From NCBI GenBank assembly GCA_963729815.1, contig CAVSPU010000001.1, forward strand, positions 248,001-312,000: a stretch of DNA of 64,000 nucleotides. The letters run 5' to 3'. A program made the position numbers and the translations under genes. Source of the DNA: DAHUXN01 sp963729815. GTDB lineage: Bacteria > Acidobacteriota > Terriglobia > Acidiferrales > UBA7541. The notes under the pieces were generated by a model. That model was not told the origin of the DNA and did no database searches. It was given only the letters and a program-made list of their open reading frames with translations. Shown here piece by piece: positions 1 through 9,947 of the stretch (position 1 is the first letter of the stretch; every line of letters begins with the position of its first letter).

Positions 1-162
1 ACGAAAAAGGGTTTGAAATTCGCGACCAGCGTGATTCCGCTGGGCCGCGTAGCGAAGGCCGAAGAAATCGCCGGGCCGATTTTGTTTCTCGCTTCTGACC
101 TTGCCACATTTATCACCGGAGAGATATTGAACGTAAACGGAGGCGCAGTCCTGTGCGGTTGA
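1..162 (+). CDS. C-terminal end of an SDR-family oxidoreductase (partial)
   Basis: The reading frame is open from the first base of the window and ends with TGA at 160-162, giving 53 residues. The sequence IPLGRVAKAEEIAGPILFLA followed by ITGEILNVNGGAVLCG is the typical C-terminal end of classical short-chain dehydrogenases/reductases (PLGR...EE-A..FL-S......TG..l.V.GG). The Rossmann nucleotide-binding and catalytic YxxxK parts lie outside the window, so substrate and cofactor cannot be said. The next gene's GTG start lies inside its last codons, so the two are probably co-transcribed. Confidence 0.8.
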   Translation, partial: TKKGLKFATSVIPLGRVAKAEEIAGPILFLASDLATFITGEILNVNGGAVLCG

Positions 163-1025
163 CGCATCGCCCGCTTTCCATATTGGCGATTTCCGCGGCG
201 ATTGCGTGCGCGGCCTGCGCGCCCGTGTGGGCGCAGGATGACGCGCAAATCCTGATGCCCGAGCAGAGCGCCGCGAAAGCCAAGCAATTGCTTCAGCAGA
301 CAATTCAGGCTTTGGGAGGAAACGCGTACCTGGACGTGAAAGACTCATCGTGCATGGGTTGGCTGGGTGAATTCGGCCACTCCGGCGCGCTACAGTCGTA
401 CGACAGGTTCTGGGATTTCGTGAAGTTTCCCGACAAGGACCGCACCGAGTTCTCCAAGAAGCGCAACATCATCCAAATTTTCAACGGCAATCAGGGCTGG
501 GTGCTCGATCGGGGAGGTGTCAGTGACGCGGACGCCAGCCAGATCAAGGACAATGAGAATCAGTTGGAAATGGACCTGGATAATATTCTGCGATTTCGCA
601 TGAAAGATCCGGGCATGATTTTTCGCTACGATGGACCCGATGTCGTGGACTTGAAAGAGGCAGACTGGGTTGAACTCGACGACCCTCAGGGCCACGAAAT
701 TCGCATCGCCATCGGCCGCTTGGATCATTTGCCGATTCGCAAGGAAGTGGCCATGCGCGATCCCATAACGCACATGCGCACGGAAGAAGTGGATTACTAT
801 TCGAATTTCCATCCCATCGATGGCGTCATGATGTATTTCGACCAGACGCACGTCCGTAATGGACTTAAGACGTTTACCGTTTCTTACATTCCGGATGGCT
901 GTAAATTCAATACCGGCCTTCAGGATGCCTTCTTCACCAAAGCATCGCTGGACGAGCGCTGGGCAAAGGTCGGCAAGAAGGGTAAGAAGGACAAGACCAA
1001 AGAAAAAGACGCCTCAGGACCGTAG
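153..1025 (+). CDS. Secreted protein of unknown function, possibly LolA-like fold
   Basis: A 290-residue protein with an N-terminal signal peptide (basic MRLTHR, then a hydrophobic Ala-rich stretch ending near VWAQ), so probably exported to the periplasm. The mature part begins with a helix containing LLQQTIQALGG, followed by alternating strands with aromatic and charged residues. That layout resembles outer-membrane lipoprotein-sorting (LolA-like) proteins common in acidobacteria, but no diagnostic motif is present, so this is only a suggestion. The tail is Lys-rich (KKGKKDKTKEK). The start is GTG, overlapping the stop of the preceding SDR gene by 10 bases. I do not recognise a specific function. 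Confidence 0.7.
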   Translation: MRLTHRPLSILAISAAIACAACAPVWAQDDAQILMPEQSAAKAKQLLQQTIQALGGNAYLDVKDSSCMGWLGEFGHSGALQSYDRFWDFVKFPDKDRTEFSKKRNIIQIFNGNQGWVLDRGGVSDADASQIKDNENQLEMDLDNILRFRMKDPGMIFRYDGPDVVDLKEADWVELDDPQGHEIRIAIGRLDHLPIRKEVAMRDPITHMRTEEVDYYSNFHPIDGVMMYFDQTHVRNGLKTFTVSYIPDGCKFNTGLQDAFFTKASLDERWAKVGKKGKKDKTKEKDASGP

Positions 1026-1123
1026 AAAAAGCCTTTCCGCGTTCGATTTTCAACAGCCAATATCGTCACTTGGATTCTAATCCCCACGCACATACGTTTT
1101 TCGTTTCAGGGCGAATGCCGGGG

Positions 1124-1129
1124 TATAAT
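1124..1129 (+). promoter_or_regulatory. TATAAT -10-like box upstream of hslV
   Basis: A perfect TATAAT lies 12 bases before the preferred hslV start at 1142. No convincing -35 hexamer is seen 17 bases upstream (TCGTTT). If used, the transcript would begin close to the ATG at 1136 and leave almost no leader. It could also be chance. Confidence 0.3.
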
Positions 1130-1141
1130 CGCAGGATGCCA

Positions 1142-1687
1142 ATGAAGCGCAGAAAGCCACTGATACGCAGCACGACGGTACTGTGCGTGCGAAAGGATAG
1201 CCACGTCGTGATGGCTGGCGACGGGCAGGTGACGCTCGGCGAAGGCGTCGTGAAGCACAATGCCAAGAAAATTCGGCGGCTGTTCAGCGATAAAATTCTG
1301 GCGGGATTTGCAGGAAGCACCGCGGATGCGCTTTCGCTTTTCACGCGATTTGAAAATAAACTGCAGGAATATCACGGCAATCTGGCGCGCGCGGCCGTGG
1401 AACTGTCCAAGGAATGGCGTACAGACCGCTCTCTGAGACATTTGGAAGCGCTTCTCATCGTCGCGGACGCAAAATCCACATTCCTGCTTTCCGGCAATGG
1501 CGACGTCATCGAACCGGATGACGGCATCTGCGCCATTGGTTCGGGCGGGCCTTACGCTCTCTCAGCGGCTCGCGCTCTGTCAAAGCACACAAAAATGAGC
1601 GCCAAGGATATCGCGCAGGAAGCCATGCGCATCGCGAGCGAAATCTGCATTTTCACCAATGCGAATTTCACCATCGAGGAATTGTAA
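1142..1687 (+). CDS. hslV: ATP-dependent protease proteolytic subunit HslV
   Basis: HslV is the N-terminal-threonine peptidase of the HslUV (ClpYQ) proteasome-like complex in the cytoplasm. The protein matches the family along its length: TTVLCVRKDSHVVMAGDGQ at the start of the mature domain, FAGSTADALSLF, ELSKEWRTDR, the IGSGGPYA loop and the terminal NFTIEEL. The catalytic Thr would be the first Thr of the TTV pair, exposed after removal of a short basic propeptide. I chose ATG 1142 because AGGA lies five bases upstream; ATG 1136 is two codons earlier with poorer spacing, and an open frame extends back to 1070. hslU follows with no gap, as is usual. Confidence 0.95.
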   Translation: MKRRKPLIRSTTVLCVRKDSHVVMAGDGQVTLGEGVVKHNAKKIRRLFSDKILAGFAGSTADALSLFTRFENKLQEYHGNLARAAVELSKEWRTDRSLRHLEALLIVADAKSTFLLSGNGDVIEPDDGICAIGSGGPYALSAARALSKHTKMSAKDIAQEAMRIASEICIFTNANFTIEEL

Positions 1688-3154
<1,467 letters not shown>

Positions 3155-3172
3155 AGAGCGCGAATTTCGCCA

Positions 3173-4390
3173 ATGGGAATTCGAAACTCGGAAAAACTCT
3201 CGAGAGCGTCCGTTTCCGGGGCTCTCGTCTGGCAAAGTTGGGCGGTTCCGGCCACGATTTTCTGCGTGGCCCTATGCCTCGCGGGATGCGCTGCGCCGGG
3301 CGTGCCGATCACGCGCCGCCCTGCCGCAGCGAAAGCGATCACCGATCTTGCTGTGCACCAGGAGGGAAATGGAGTGGTCCTGACGTTCACGCTGCCCAAG
3401 GAGACCCTTCAGGGGAAACTGCTGGCCAAACCACCGGAAATTGAAATTTATCGCGCCTTTTCGCCAGCCAGCGTTTCTCTGGCATCCGCGCAGGAGATCT
3501 TCGGCGCAGGAGCGAAAAGCCCCGCGCTCGAGATTCCTTCGCAAATGGTCGCCCAGTATCGTGTGGGGAATCAATTCCAGTTTCGCGACGCCTTGACGCC
3601 CGCCGATGTTTCCACACATGCCGGCGAAAATGCCATCTACATGGTCCGCGCGCGCATTTCCCGACATGATTCGGCGGATTCAAACCTCACGGCTGTTCCG
3701 ATTTTTCCGGCCCCTCTGCCAATTCAGGACTTGCGCGCGGAGGTCACGCAGTCGGCGATCAAACTTTCCTGGACAACGCCGCCGCTTCCTTCAGCTGGCG
3801 CTCTGCAGTCCAGCTCAATTGGCTACCGGATATTCCGGTCGAGCAATGTCGCGAATTCGCCTGCGAACGCCTCGCCAACCGGCGCGAATGCGCAAAGCGT
3901 TGCGGGATCGCCTTCTTTCCGGCAAATAGCCGAAACGGCGTCATCCTCATACAGCGACACCGATTTTAAATTCGGCGAGACGTATGCGTATTACGTCGTC
4001 AGCGTGGCGCAATTCGAAAAGGCCTCCGTCGAATCGGAGGAATCGGCAATCATCGTGGTTACTCCGCGTGACACGTTCGCTCCCCAGGCGCCGCAAGGGC
4101 TTGTTGCTGCCCTCGTGTCAGCGGCGGATTCCAACGCGCCGGAAATCGATCTGTCGTGGGCAATTTCGGAAGAAAGCGGCGTTGCGGGCTACAATGTATA
4201 CCGCAGCGTTGCCGAAGACGCTCCGGGGACTCGCCTGAATGGCAGTCTATTGCTTACCCCAATTTTTCGTGATATTTCAGCATCATCGGGACATAAGTAT
4301 TTCTATCGCGTCACGGCGGTGGATGGCTCCGGGAATGAAAGCGCTCCCAGCGCTCCGGTGGCTGTAACTGTTCCGGCAACGAACAAATAG
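3173..4390 (+). CDS. Lipoprotein with fibronectin type III-like domains
   Basis: A 405-residue protein whose N-terminus has a hydrophobic segment ending in a lipobox (CLAGC near residues 35-39), so a lipid-anchored envelope protein is likely. The rest is beta-rich with at least two FN3-like repeats: LSWTTPPLP... with YRIFRSS... and YAYYVVSVAQ, then IDLSWAISEESGVAGYNVYRSVAED... with YFYRVTAVDGSGNESAPSAPV. FN3 modules usually serve as spacers or binding modules; no enzymatic domain is present. It follows hslU by 18 bases and may be in the same transcript, but the functional link is unclear. Confidence 0.8.
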   Translation: MGIRNSEKLSRASVSGALVWQSWAVPATIFCVALCLAGCAAPGVPITRRPAAAKAITDLAVHQEGNGVVLTFTLPKETLQGKLLAKPPEIEIYRAFSPASVSLASAQEIFGAGAKSPALEIPSQMVAQYRVGNQFQFRDALTPADVSTHAGENAIYMVRARISRHDSADSNLTAVPIFPAPLPIQDLRAEVTQSAIKLSWTTPPLPSAGALQSSSIGYRIFRSSNVANSPANASPTGANAQSVAGSPSFRQIAETASSSYSDTDFKFGETYAYYVVSVAQFEKASVESEESAIIVVTPRDTFAPQAPQGLVAALVSAADSNAPEIDLSWAISEESGVAGYNVYRSVAEDAPGTRLNGSLLLTPIFRDISASSGHKYFYRVTAVDGSGNESAPSAPVAVTVPATNK

Positions 4391-4395
4391 GAGAA

Positions 4396-5241
4396 ATGAT
4401 GGGCCAGCCCGCGCCGCTGCTGGACGGGCAATCCCCATCGCCGCCGATGAAACTTTGCCGTTTCCAACTCTTAGATTCGCAACATCACGCGCAATCGCGC
4501 ACCGTTGCTCCCGCGCATTTCGGAGCCATCGAAGGCGAACAAGTGTTTGAGATCTCGAGTGTGTACGAGCCGCGGCAAAGGACTGGGAAAAACTGGCCCT
4601 TGGCGAGCGTGAAGCTTCTGCCGCCCTCCGAGCCTTCTAAAATTGTCTGCGTGGGAAGAAACTACGCCGAACACGCGGCGGAACTCGGCAATAGTGTCCC
4701 CAAGGAGCCGCTCATTTTCTTGAAGCCCCCTTCGGCGATCATCGCGCCCGAAGATCCGATCATTCTCACGCCGCTTTCGGAGCGCGTCGATCATGAAGGT
4801 GAACTCGCCATCGTCATCGGCAAACGCTGCGCCCGGCTGAAGCCTTCTGATGATGTGCGCCCCTATGTTCTCGGTTATACGTGCTTGAACGACGTCACGG
4901 CCCGTGACTTGCAAAAAAAAGATGTGCAGTTTACGCGCGCGAAAGGCTTCGATACGTTCTGCCCCTTCGGTCCGGTGATTGAAACCGAGCTCGATTTATC
5001 CACGGCGACGGTGGAAACCTTTGTTAACAAAAAGAAACGCCAGTCCGCGCGCATCGCGGAAATGATTTTTCCCGTCGATGTTATAATTCGATGGATTTCG
5101 CAGGTCATGACGCTCCTGCCCGGCGACGTGATTGCCACAGGGACTCCTTCGGGTGTCGGGCCGCTCGTCGCGGGTGATGTGGTCGAAGTCAGCGTCAGCG
5201 GCATTGGCACGTTGAGGAATAGGGTAGTCGCGGCTGATTGA
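4396..5241 (+). CDS. Fumarylacetoacetate hydrolase (FAH) family protein
   Basis: A 281-residue cytoplasmic hydrolase or isomerase of the FAH superfamily, which cleaves C-C bonds in acyl-pyruvate-type compounds or hydrates 2-oxo-acids. The diagnostic core is KIVCVGRNYAEHAAELG, then PLIFLKPPSAI, the metal-ligand segment DHEGELAIVIGKR, NDVTARDLQ, KGFDTFCPFGP, and the closing LLPGDVIATGTPSGVG. The exact substrate cannot be told from sequence. GGAG precedes the tandem ATGATG at 4396/4399, and spacing favours the second ATG. The gene begins five bases after the FN3 lipoprotein stop. Confidence 0.9.
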   Translation: MMGQPAPLLDGQSPSPPMKLCRFQLLDSQHHAQSRTVAPAHFGAIEGEQVFEISSVYEPRQRTGKNWPLASVKLLPPSEPSKIVCVGRNYAEHAAELGNSVPKEPLIFLKPPSAIIAPEDPIILTPLSERVDHEGELAIVIGKRCARLKPSDDVRPYVLGYTCLNDVTARDLQKKDVQFTRAKGFDTFCPFGPVIETELDLSTATVETFVNKKKRQSARIAEMIFPVDVIIRWISQVMTLLPGDVIATGTPSGVGPLVAGDVVEVSVSGIGTLRNRVVAAD

Positions 5242-5330
5242 TCGGCCAGTGCGGATTCCTGGATTGAGATTGCGAAAGTCATGCGCCGCTCTCGGCGACG
5301 TCGTCCGATGGCAGCAGGAAAAGCCGCTCG

Positions 5331-5798
5331 GTGCAAAGGCATTCATTGAAACACCTGATAGCAGATTGGCATGAAATTGCTTATGTGCTCGTCGCCGCAT
5401 TGGTGATTGCGGCAGCGGCGGCTGCTTTAAAGTTCGGGCGTGGGAAAGATTCGGCGGAACTTGAACGCGAGCGGCGCACTTACTTGAACCGTGTCGGCCG
5501 CATCGTCGATGGCCAGGTTCTGGAGATTGTGGAAAGGCCTTCGGAGCCCGAGGGCGCCTCGACTGCCGTCCTCTTGGGCAAGCGCAATCGGAAAACGAAT
5601 TCCGGGAATCACAAGCTGCTCCTTTACACCTATTCGATTTCCGGCGTCACGTATGAAGCGGCGCAGGACATTTCCGGCCTCGAAGAACGCGCCTGCCTCG
5701 AACGCGTTGTGGCCGGCCAGCCGGTGGGCGTGAAGTACGATCCTGCGAATCCCGGCAATTCAATCCTGGTCGCGGATGATTGGTCCGGGTTGGGCTAA
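5331..5798 (+). CDS. DUF3592-like membrane-anchored protein
   Basis: A 155-residue protein with one N-terminal transmembrane segment (EIAYVLVAALVIAAAAAALKF) followed by a soluble domain. The domain has a beta pattern (GQVLEIVER..., LLLYTYSISGVTYEAAQ) and ends in VGVKYDPANPGNSILV, which closely matches the end of DUF3592-type domains. Function of that family is unknown. The start at GTG 5331 is not supported by a clear ribosome binding site; TTG 5346 is possible. Confidence 0.65.
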   Translation: MQRHSLKHLIADWHEIAYVLVAALVIAAAAAALKFGRGKDSAELERERRTYLNRVGRIVDGQVLEIVERPSEPEGASTAVLLGKRNRKTNSGNHKLLLYTYSISGVTYEAAQDISGLEERACLERVVAGQPVGVKYDPANPGNSILVADDWSGLG

Positions 5799-5860
5799 AA
5801 AGACATCCTGGCGCGACTCAGTTCCCGAAACAATCGCGAAGCGATCACAAATCAATCACA

Positions 5861-6115
5861 ATGACAAATGACTTACCGCCGCTTTCCCTGCAGCAAATTG
5901 GCAAACAATTGTTCTCCGTAGCTTTTGGTATTGCTATTCTTCTCGGCATTGTCGGCCTTCTTCTTTCGGCCACGCTTCGCATCATCGCGATCGAATCCCC
6001 GGCCATTCGCGTTTTTGCCGGGATAGTGGACATCCTGTTTGGAACTACCCTCCTTTTGCTTGCGATGCACTTCACACTGCGCACATTTGTACTTCTCGCC
6101 GGCAAGCCAGAATAA
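5861..6115 (+). CDS. Small two-TM membrane protein, unknown function
   Basis: An 84-residue protein with two predicted membrane helices (LFSVAFGIAILLGIVGLLLS and VDILFGTTLLLLAMHFTLRTFVLL). It begins at ATG 5861; the open frame runs back to 5780 but the extra residues are polar and overlap the previous gene. No Shine-Dalgarno is visible. It lies 57 bases before the carboxylase beta-subunit gene. No family recognised. Confidence 0.5.
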   Translation: MTNDLPPLSLQQIGKQLFSVAFGIAILLGIVGLLLSATLRIIAIESPAIRVFAGIVDILFGTTLLLLAMHFTLRTFVLLAGKPE

Positions 6116-6172
6116 TTTTCTCGAACGCCGCTTGCCGCGCCCGCCCGGCTGTGGCACGCTAACTCTCCGGCC

Positions 6173-7741
6173 ATGGACACAAAAAAACAGCATCACGACC
6201 CCCTGGACGAGTTGCAACGGCGCAGCGCCGAGGCGGAAGCCGGCGGTGGCGCCGCGCGGCGTGAGCGCGAGCACAAAGAAGGCAAGCTGAGCGCGCGAGA
6301 ACGAATCGAATTGCTCCTGGATGAAGGCACGTTCGAAGAACTCGACAAGTTCGTCAAGCATCGCGGCACGGATTTCGGCATGGCCGAGCAGCGGCCCTCG
6401 GGCGACGGCTTCGTTTCCGGCTTTGGCCGCATCGATGGCCGCCTGGTTTACGTATTCGCGCAGGATTTCACCGTTTTCGGCGGATCGCTTTCCGAGTCCA
6501 ACGCCGGGAAAATCACGAAAATCATGAAGCTGGCCATGAACAATGGCGCGCCCGTCATCGGCTTGAATGATTCCGGCGGTGCGCGCATCCAGGAAGGCGT
6601 GATGTCGCTAGCAGGCTACGCGGATATTTTTCTGCTCAATACGCTGGCGAGCGGTGTCATTCCGCAAATCAGCGCTGTGATGGGCCCGTGCGCCGGCGGC
6701 GCGGTCTATTCCCCGGCCATCACCGATTTCATTTTCATGACCGAAAAAACCTCCTATATGTTCGTCACCGGCCCTGACGTCATCAAAACCGTCACGCACG
6801 AGGAAGTCACCAAGCACGAACTGGGCGGCGCCATGACGCATAACGCCAAGAGCGGCGTCGCGCACTTCGTCGCTCATGACGATAAAGAATGCCTCGCGAT
6901 GATGCGCGAGCTTCTCGGTTTCTTGCCGTCGAATAATCTCGATGATCCCCCACGACGTGCCACCAGCGACCCCAGCGATCGCGCGGACGCGGCCCTGAAA
7001 TCGATCGTGCCCGAAGATCCGATGCAGCCCTATGACATAAAGGGCGTGATTCATGCCATCGTCGACGACAAGGATTTTTTCGAGGTGCATGAGCATTTCG
7101 CAAAAAACATCGTCGTTGGCTTCGCGCGCCTCGCTGGCCTGCCTGTTGGAATCGTCGCCAATCAACCCGCGTTTTTGGCCGGCGTGCTGGACATCAACGC
7201 GTCGGTCAAGGGCGCGCGATTCGTCCGTTTTTGCGACGCATTCAACATTCCGCTCATCACCTTCGAGGACGTGCCGGGTTTCTTGCCCGGCACGCAGCAG
7301 GAATTTGGCGGCATCATCAAGCACGGCGCGAAATTACTTTTCGCGTTCGCCGAGGCCACCGTCCCGAAAATCACGGTGATTACGCGCAAGGCCTATGGCG
7401 GCGCGTATTGCGTGATGTCCTCGAAGCACATCCGCACCGACATCAATTTCGCCTGGCCCACAGCGGAAATCGCCGTGATGGGCCCCGAAGGCGCGGTCAA
7501 CATCGTCTATCGGCGCGAAATAGAGCAGGCACCGGAATCCGATCGCGCGCGCCTGCGCCAGGAGAAAGTCGCCGAGTTCCGCGAGCGTTTTGCAAATCCC
7601 TATGTTGCGGCCGAGCGCGGTTATATCGACGCCGTCATCAAGCCTTCCGAGACGCGCTCGAAGCTGATCACCGCGCTGCGCTCACTCGAAAATAAACGGG
7701 ACACGAATCCGCGGAAGAAACATGGGAACATTCCGCTTTGA
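6173..7741 (+). CDS. Acyl-CoA (propionyl-CoA type) carboxylase beta subunit
   Basis: A 522-residue carboxyltransferase of the PccB/MccB/AccD5 family, which transfers CO2 from carboxybiotin to an acyl-CoA. Both crotonase-like halves are present. The first holds GTDFGMAEQRPSGDGFVSGFG, GGSLSE and the oxyanion-type GGARIQEGV/CAGGAVYSPA; the second holds NQPAFLAGVLDINASVKGARF, TFEDVPGFLPGTQQEFGGII, RKAYGGAYCVM and AWPTAEIAVMGPEGAVNI. This combination is closest to propionyl-CoA carboxylase beta chains, which produce (S)-methylmalonyl-CoA. It heads a cluster with the biotin carboxylase and biotin carrier genes just downstream. Confidence 0.93.
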   Translation: MDTKKQHHDPLDELQRRSAEAEAGGGAARREREHKEGKLSARERIELLLDEGTFEELDKFVKHRGTDFGMAEQRPSGDGFVSGFGRIDGRLVYVFAQDFTVFGGSLSESNAGKITKIMKLAMNNGAPVIGLNDSGGARIQEGVMSLAGYADIFLLNTLASGVIPQISAVMGPCAGGAVYSPAITDFIFMTEKTSYMFVTGPDVIKTVTHEEVTKHELGGAMTHNAKSGVAHFVAHDDKECLAMMRELLGFLPSNNLDDPPRRATSDPSDRADAALKSIVPEDPMQPYDIKGVIHAIVDDKDFFEVHEHFAKNIVVGFARLAGLPVGIVANQPAFLAGVLDINASVKGARFVRFCDAFNIPLITFEDVPGFLPGTQQEFGGIIKHGAKLLFAFAEATVPKITVITRKAYGGAYCVMSSKHIRTDINFAWPTAEIAVMGPEGAVNIVYRREIEQAPESDRARLRQEKVAEFRERFANPYVAAERGYIDAVIKPSETRSKLITALRSLENKRDTNPRKKHGNIPL

Positions 7742-7818
7742 TGCAGTTGTGCGGAGGCATTTCCTCCGCGCTCTACAGAATACGAACGTCGGCGCTGGAG
7801 TTTTTTCGGGTCTAGAGC

Positions 7819-9363
7819 ATGTTCAAGAAAATTCTGATCGCCAATCGCGGTGAAATTGCCGTACGCATCCTGCGCGCCTGCCGTGAAATGGGAATTCCGG
7901 CCGTCGTCGTTTACAGCGACGTGGACCGCGCCTCGCTTCATGTTCGCTTGGCGGATGAGGCGTATCGCATCGGTCCCGCGCCATCGCGCGAAAGCTACCT
8001 GGCGATCGACAAAATCATAAGCGTTGCGCGTTCGGCCGGATGCGACGCCTTGCATCCGGGCTACGGATTTCTCGCCGAGAACCCAAGACTCCCGCGTGTT
8101 TGCGCCGACGCAGGCATCACGTTCATCGGGCCCTCGGCCGGCGCAATGGAGCGCCTGGGCTCAAAAACCGCGGCGCGGCAACTCGCGCGAGAAGCCGGCG
8201 TGCCCACGGTTCCCGGAACGCTCAATCCCATCGAGCGAATTGACGAGGCCGCAGAAAAGGCCCGGCAAATTGGCTTTCCCGTAGTGCTCAAGGCCGTGGC
8301 GGGCGGCGGCGGCAAAGGCATGCGCCTGGTCGAACACGAGGAGGAACTCGCGGCCGCTTGGCGCGACGCTGCTTCCGAAGCGACAAACGCTTTCGGCGAC
8401 GGCCGGCTGTATCTCGAAAAATTCCTCCTGCATCCACGCCATATCGAAATCCAAATCGTCGCCGACAATCATGGTCACTTCGTTTATATCGGCGAGCGCG
8501 AGTGCTCGGTCCAGCGGCGCTATCAGAAGGTCATCGAAGAAGCGCCCTCGCCGATCATGACGCCCGAATTGCGCAGTGCCATGGGCGAAGCGGCAATCAG
8601 GCTCGCGCGCGCGGGCGGATACACGAACGCGGGCACGCTGGAATTTCTCGTTGACGCCCAGCGCAATTTCTATTTCCTGGAAATGAACACCCGCCTTCAG
8701 GTCGAGCATCCCGTGACGGAACTGGTCGCGTCCGTCGACCTTGTGAACTTGCAAATCGAAATCGCTGCCGGAAGGCCGCTGCCATTCAGTCAGGAAGACA
8801 TTCACCTGCGCGGTCATGCGATGGAATGCCGAATCTATGCGGAGGACCCGGAGAATAACTTTTTTCCTTCGCCGGGGAAAATACTTGATTTGCGCGCTCC
8901 ATCCGGCCCGGGCATTCGCATGGATGATGGCGTCTACTCCGGCTGGACTGTGCCGACGGACTACGATCCCATGCTCGGCAAATTGATTGCCTGGGGCAGC
9001 GATCGCGCGGAAGCCATTGCGCGGTTGCAGCGCGCGCTCGGCGAGTATTACGCGCGCGGCATCCGGACGAACGTCGCTCTCTTCCGCCGGATTCTTTCGG
9101 AGCCGGAATTCTTGCGCGCTGAAATTCATACGAAATGGCTCGATGAATTGCTAAGTCGCCGGGCAGTAGCGCCTGCTGAATCCCAGGAGCGCACCGGGCG
9201 CGCTGCGCTCGTTGAGGACGCCGCGGCCCTGGCTGCGGCGCTTTGGCACGCGAATCGAGATGGCGCGTCAAGCCCGCCCGCGAGTGGTTCCAGCGAAAGT
9301 CCGTCGAATTGGAAAATCGAGGGCCGGCAGGATCAGTTAGTCGGCCTTCCACGGCGCAAATGA
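7819..9363 (+). CDS. Biotin carboxylase subunit of acyl-CoA carboxylase
   Basis: A 514-residue ATP-grasp enzyme that carboxylates biotin on the carrier protein. Recognisable parts are the N-terminal KILIANRGEIAVRI, HPGYGFLAEN, the glycine-rich ATP loop AVAGGGGKGMR, ECSVQRRYQKVIEEAPS, EFLVD...YFLEMNTRLQVEHPVTE and the C-terminal domain beginning GHAMECRIYAEDP. The final ~60 residues after the normal biotin carboxylase end (about 450) are low-complexity and may be the remnant or linker of the longer propionyl-CoA carboxylase alpha chain. Its TGA overlaps the ATG of the biotin carrier gene, which indicates translational coupling. Confidence 0.94.
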   Translation: MFKKILIANRGEIAVRILRACREMGIPAVVVYSDVDRASLHVRLADEAYRIGPAPSRESYLAIDKIISVARSAGCDALHPGYGFLAENPRLPRVCADAGITFIGPSAGAMERLGSKTAARQLAREAGVPTVPGTLNPIERIDEAAEKARQIGFPVVLKAVAGGGGKGMRLVEHEEELAAAWRDAASEATNAFGDGRLYLEKFLLHPRHIEIQIVADNHGHFVYIGERECSVQRRYQKVIEEAPSPIMTPELRSAMGEAAIRLARAGGYTNAGTLEFLVDAQRNFYFLEMNTRLQVEHPVTELVASVDLVNLQIEIAAGRPLPFSQEDIHLRGHAMECRIYAEDPENNFFPSPGKILDLRAPSGPGIRMDDGVYSGWTVPTDYDPMLGKLIAWGSDRAEAIARLQRALGEYYARGIRTNVALFRRILSEPEFLRAEIHTKWLDELLSRRAVAPAESQERTGRAALVEDAAALAAALWHANRDGASSPPASGSSESPSNWKIEGRQDQLVGLPRRK

Positions 9364-9857
9364 AACTCAATCTGAAAATTGGCGGGCGCAATCGAATTGT
9401 GGAAATCGAGCGCCGCGACGGAAGAACATGTTTCATCCTCGACGGTCACGAAGTGTCGGCGGACTTGGTCGAAGTGCAGCCGGGAATTTATTCCGTGCTT
9501 ATAGGAGGGCAGGCATTCGAGGCAAGCGTCGCCGCCGATTCAGGAAGCTCGCGCGTGAAGATCAGCGGCCGCGAATTTCCTTTCGAGATTGCGGACCCGC
9601 GCCGCTGGAGCCGCGGCCGCCGCGGAGTGGCCGGAGCGGAAGGGGAACAATCCGTCGCCGCGCCAATGCCGGGAAAGGTCGTTCGTGTCCTGGTTAAAAT
9701 TGGAGACGCAGTGGAGATCGGTCAAGGATTGATCGTTGTCGAGGCCATGAAGATGCAGAATGAAATCAAATCACCCAAGGCTGGAAAGATTGATCGCCTT
9801 GCCGCAAGGGAAGGCCAGGCCGTGAATGCGGGTGATATTCTCGCGGTGATTGCCTGA
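9360..9857 (+). CDS. Biotin carboxyl carrier protein (biotinyl/lipoyl domain)
   Basis: A 165-residue protein whose last ~70 residues form a biotinyl domain with the biotinylation motif EAMKMQNE and the surrounding VAAPMPGKVVRVLVKIGDAVEIGQ...SPKAGKI. The first ~90 residues are beta-rich and resemble the linker/BT-like part found between biotin carboxylase and carrier in acyl-CoA carboxylase alpha chains. The start ATG 9360 overlaps the preceding stop by four bases (ATGA). Together the three genes form a split carboxylase. Confidence 0.93.
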   Translation: MKLNLKIGGRNRIVEIERRDGRTCFILDGHEVSADLVEVQPGIYSVLIGGQAFEASVAADSGSSRVKISGREFPFEIADPRRWSRGRRGVAGAEGEQSVAAPMPGKVVRVLVKIGDAVEIGQGLIVVEAMKMQNEIKSPKAGKIDRLAAREGQAVNAGDILAVIA

Positions 9858-9947
9858 AGAGCCGGGAAAGAAAGGACGCGCAGGAAGAACCGCGCAAAAA
9901 AAATACGCAACCAAAACAGCCCGCCTCAATCGATGTGATTCGTTCCG

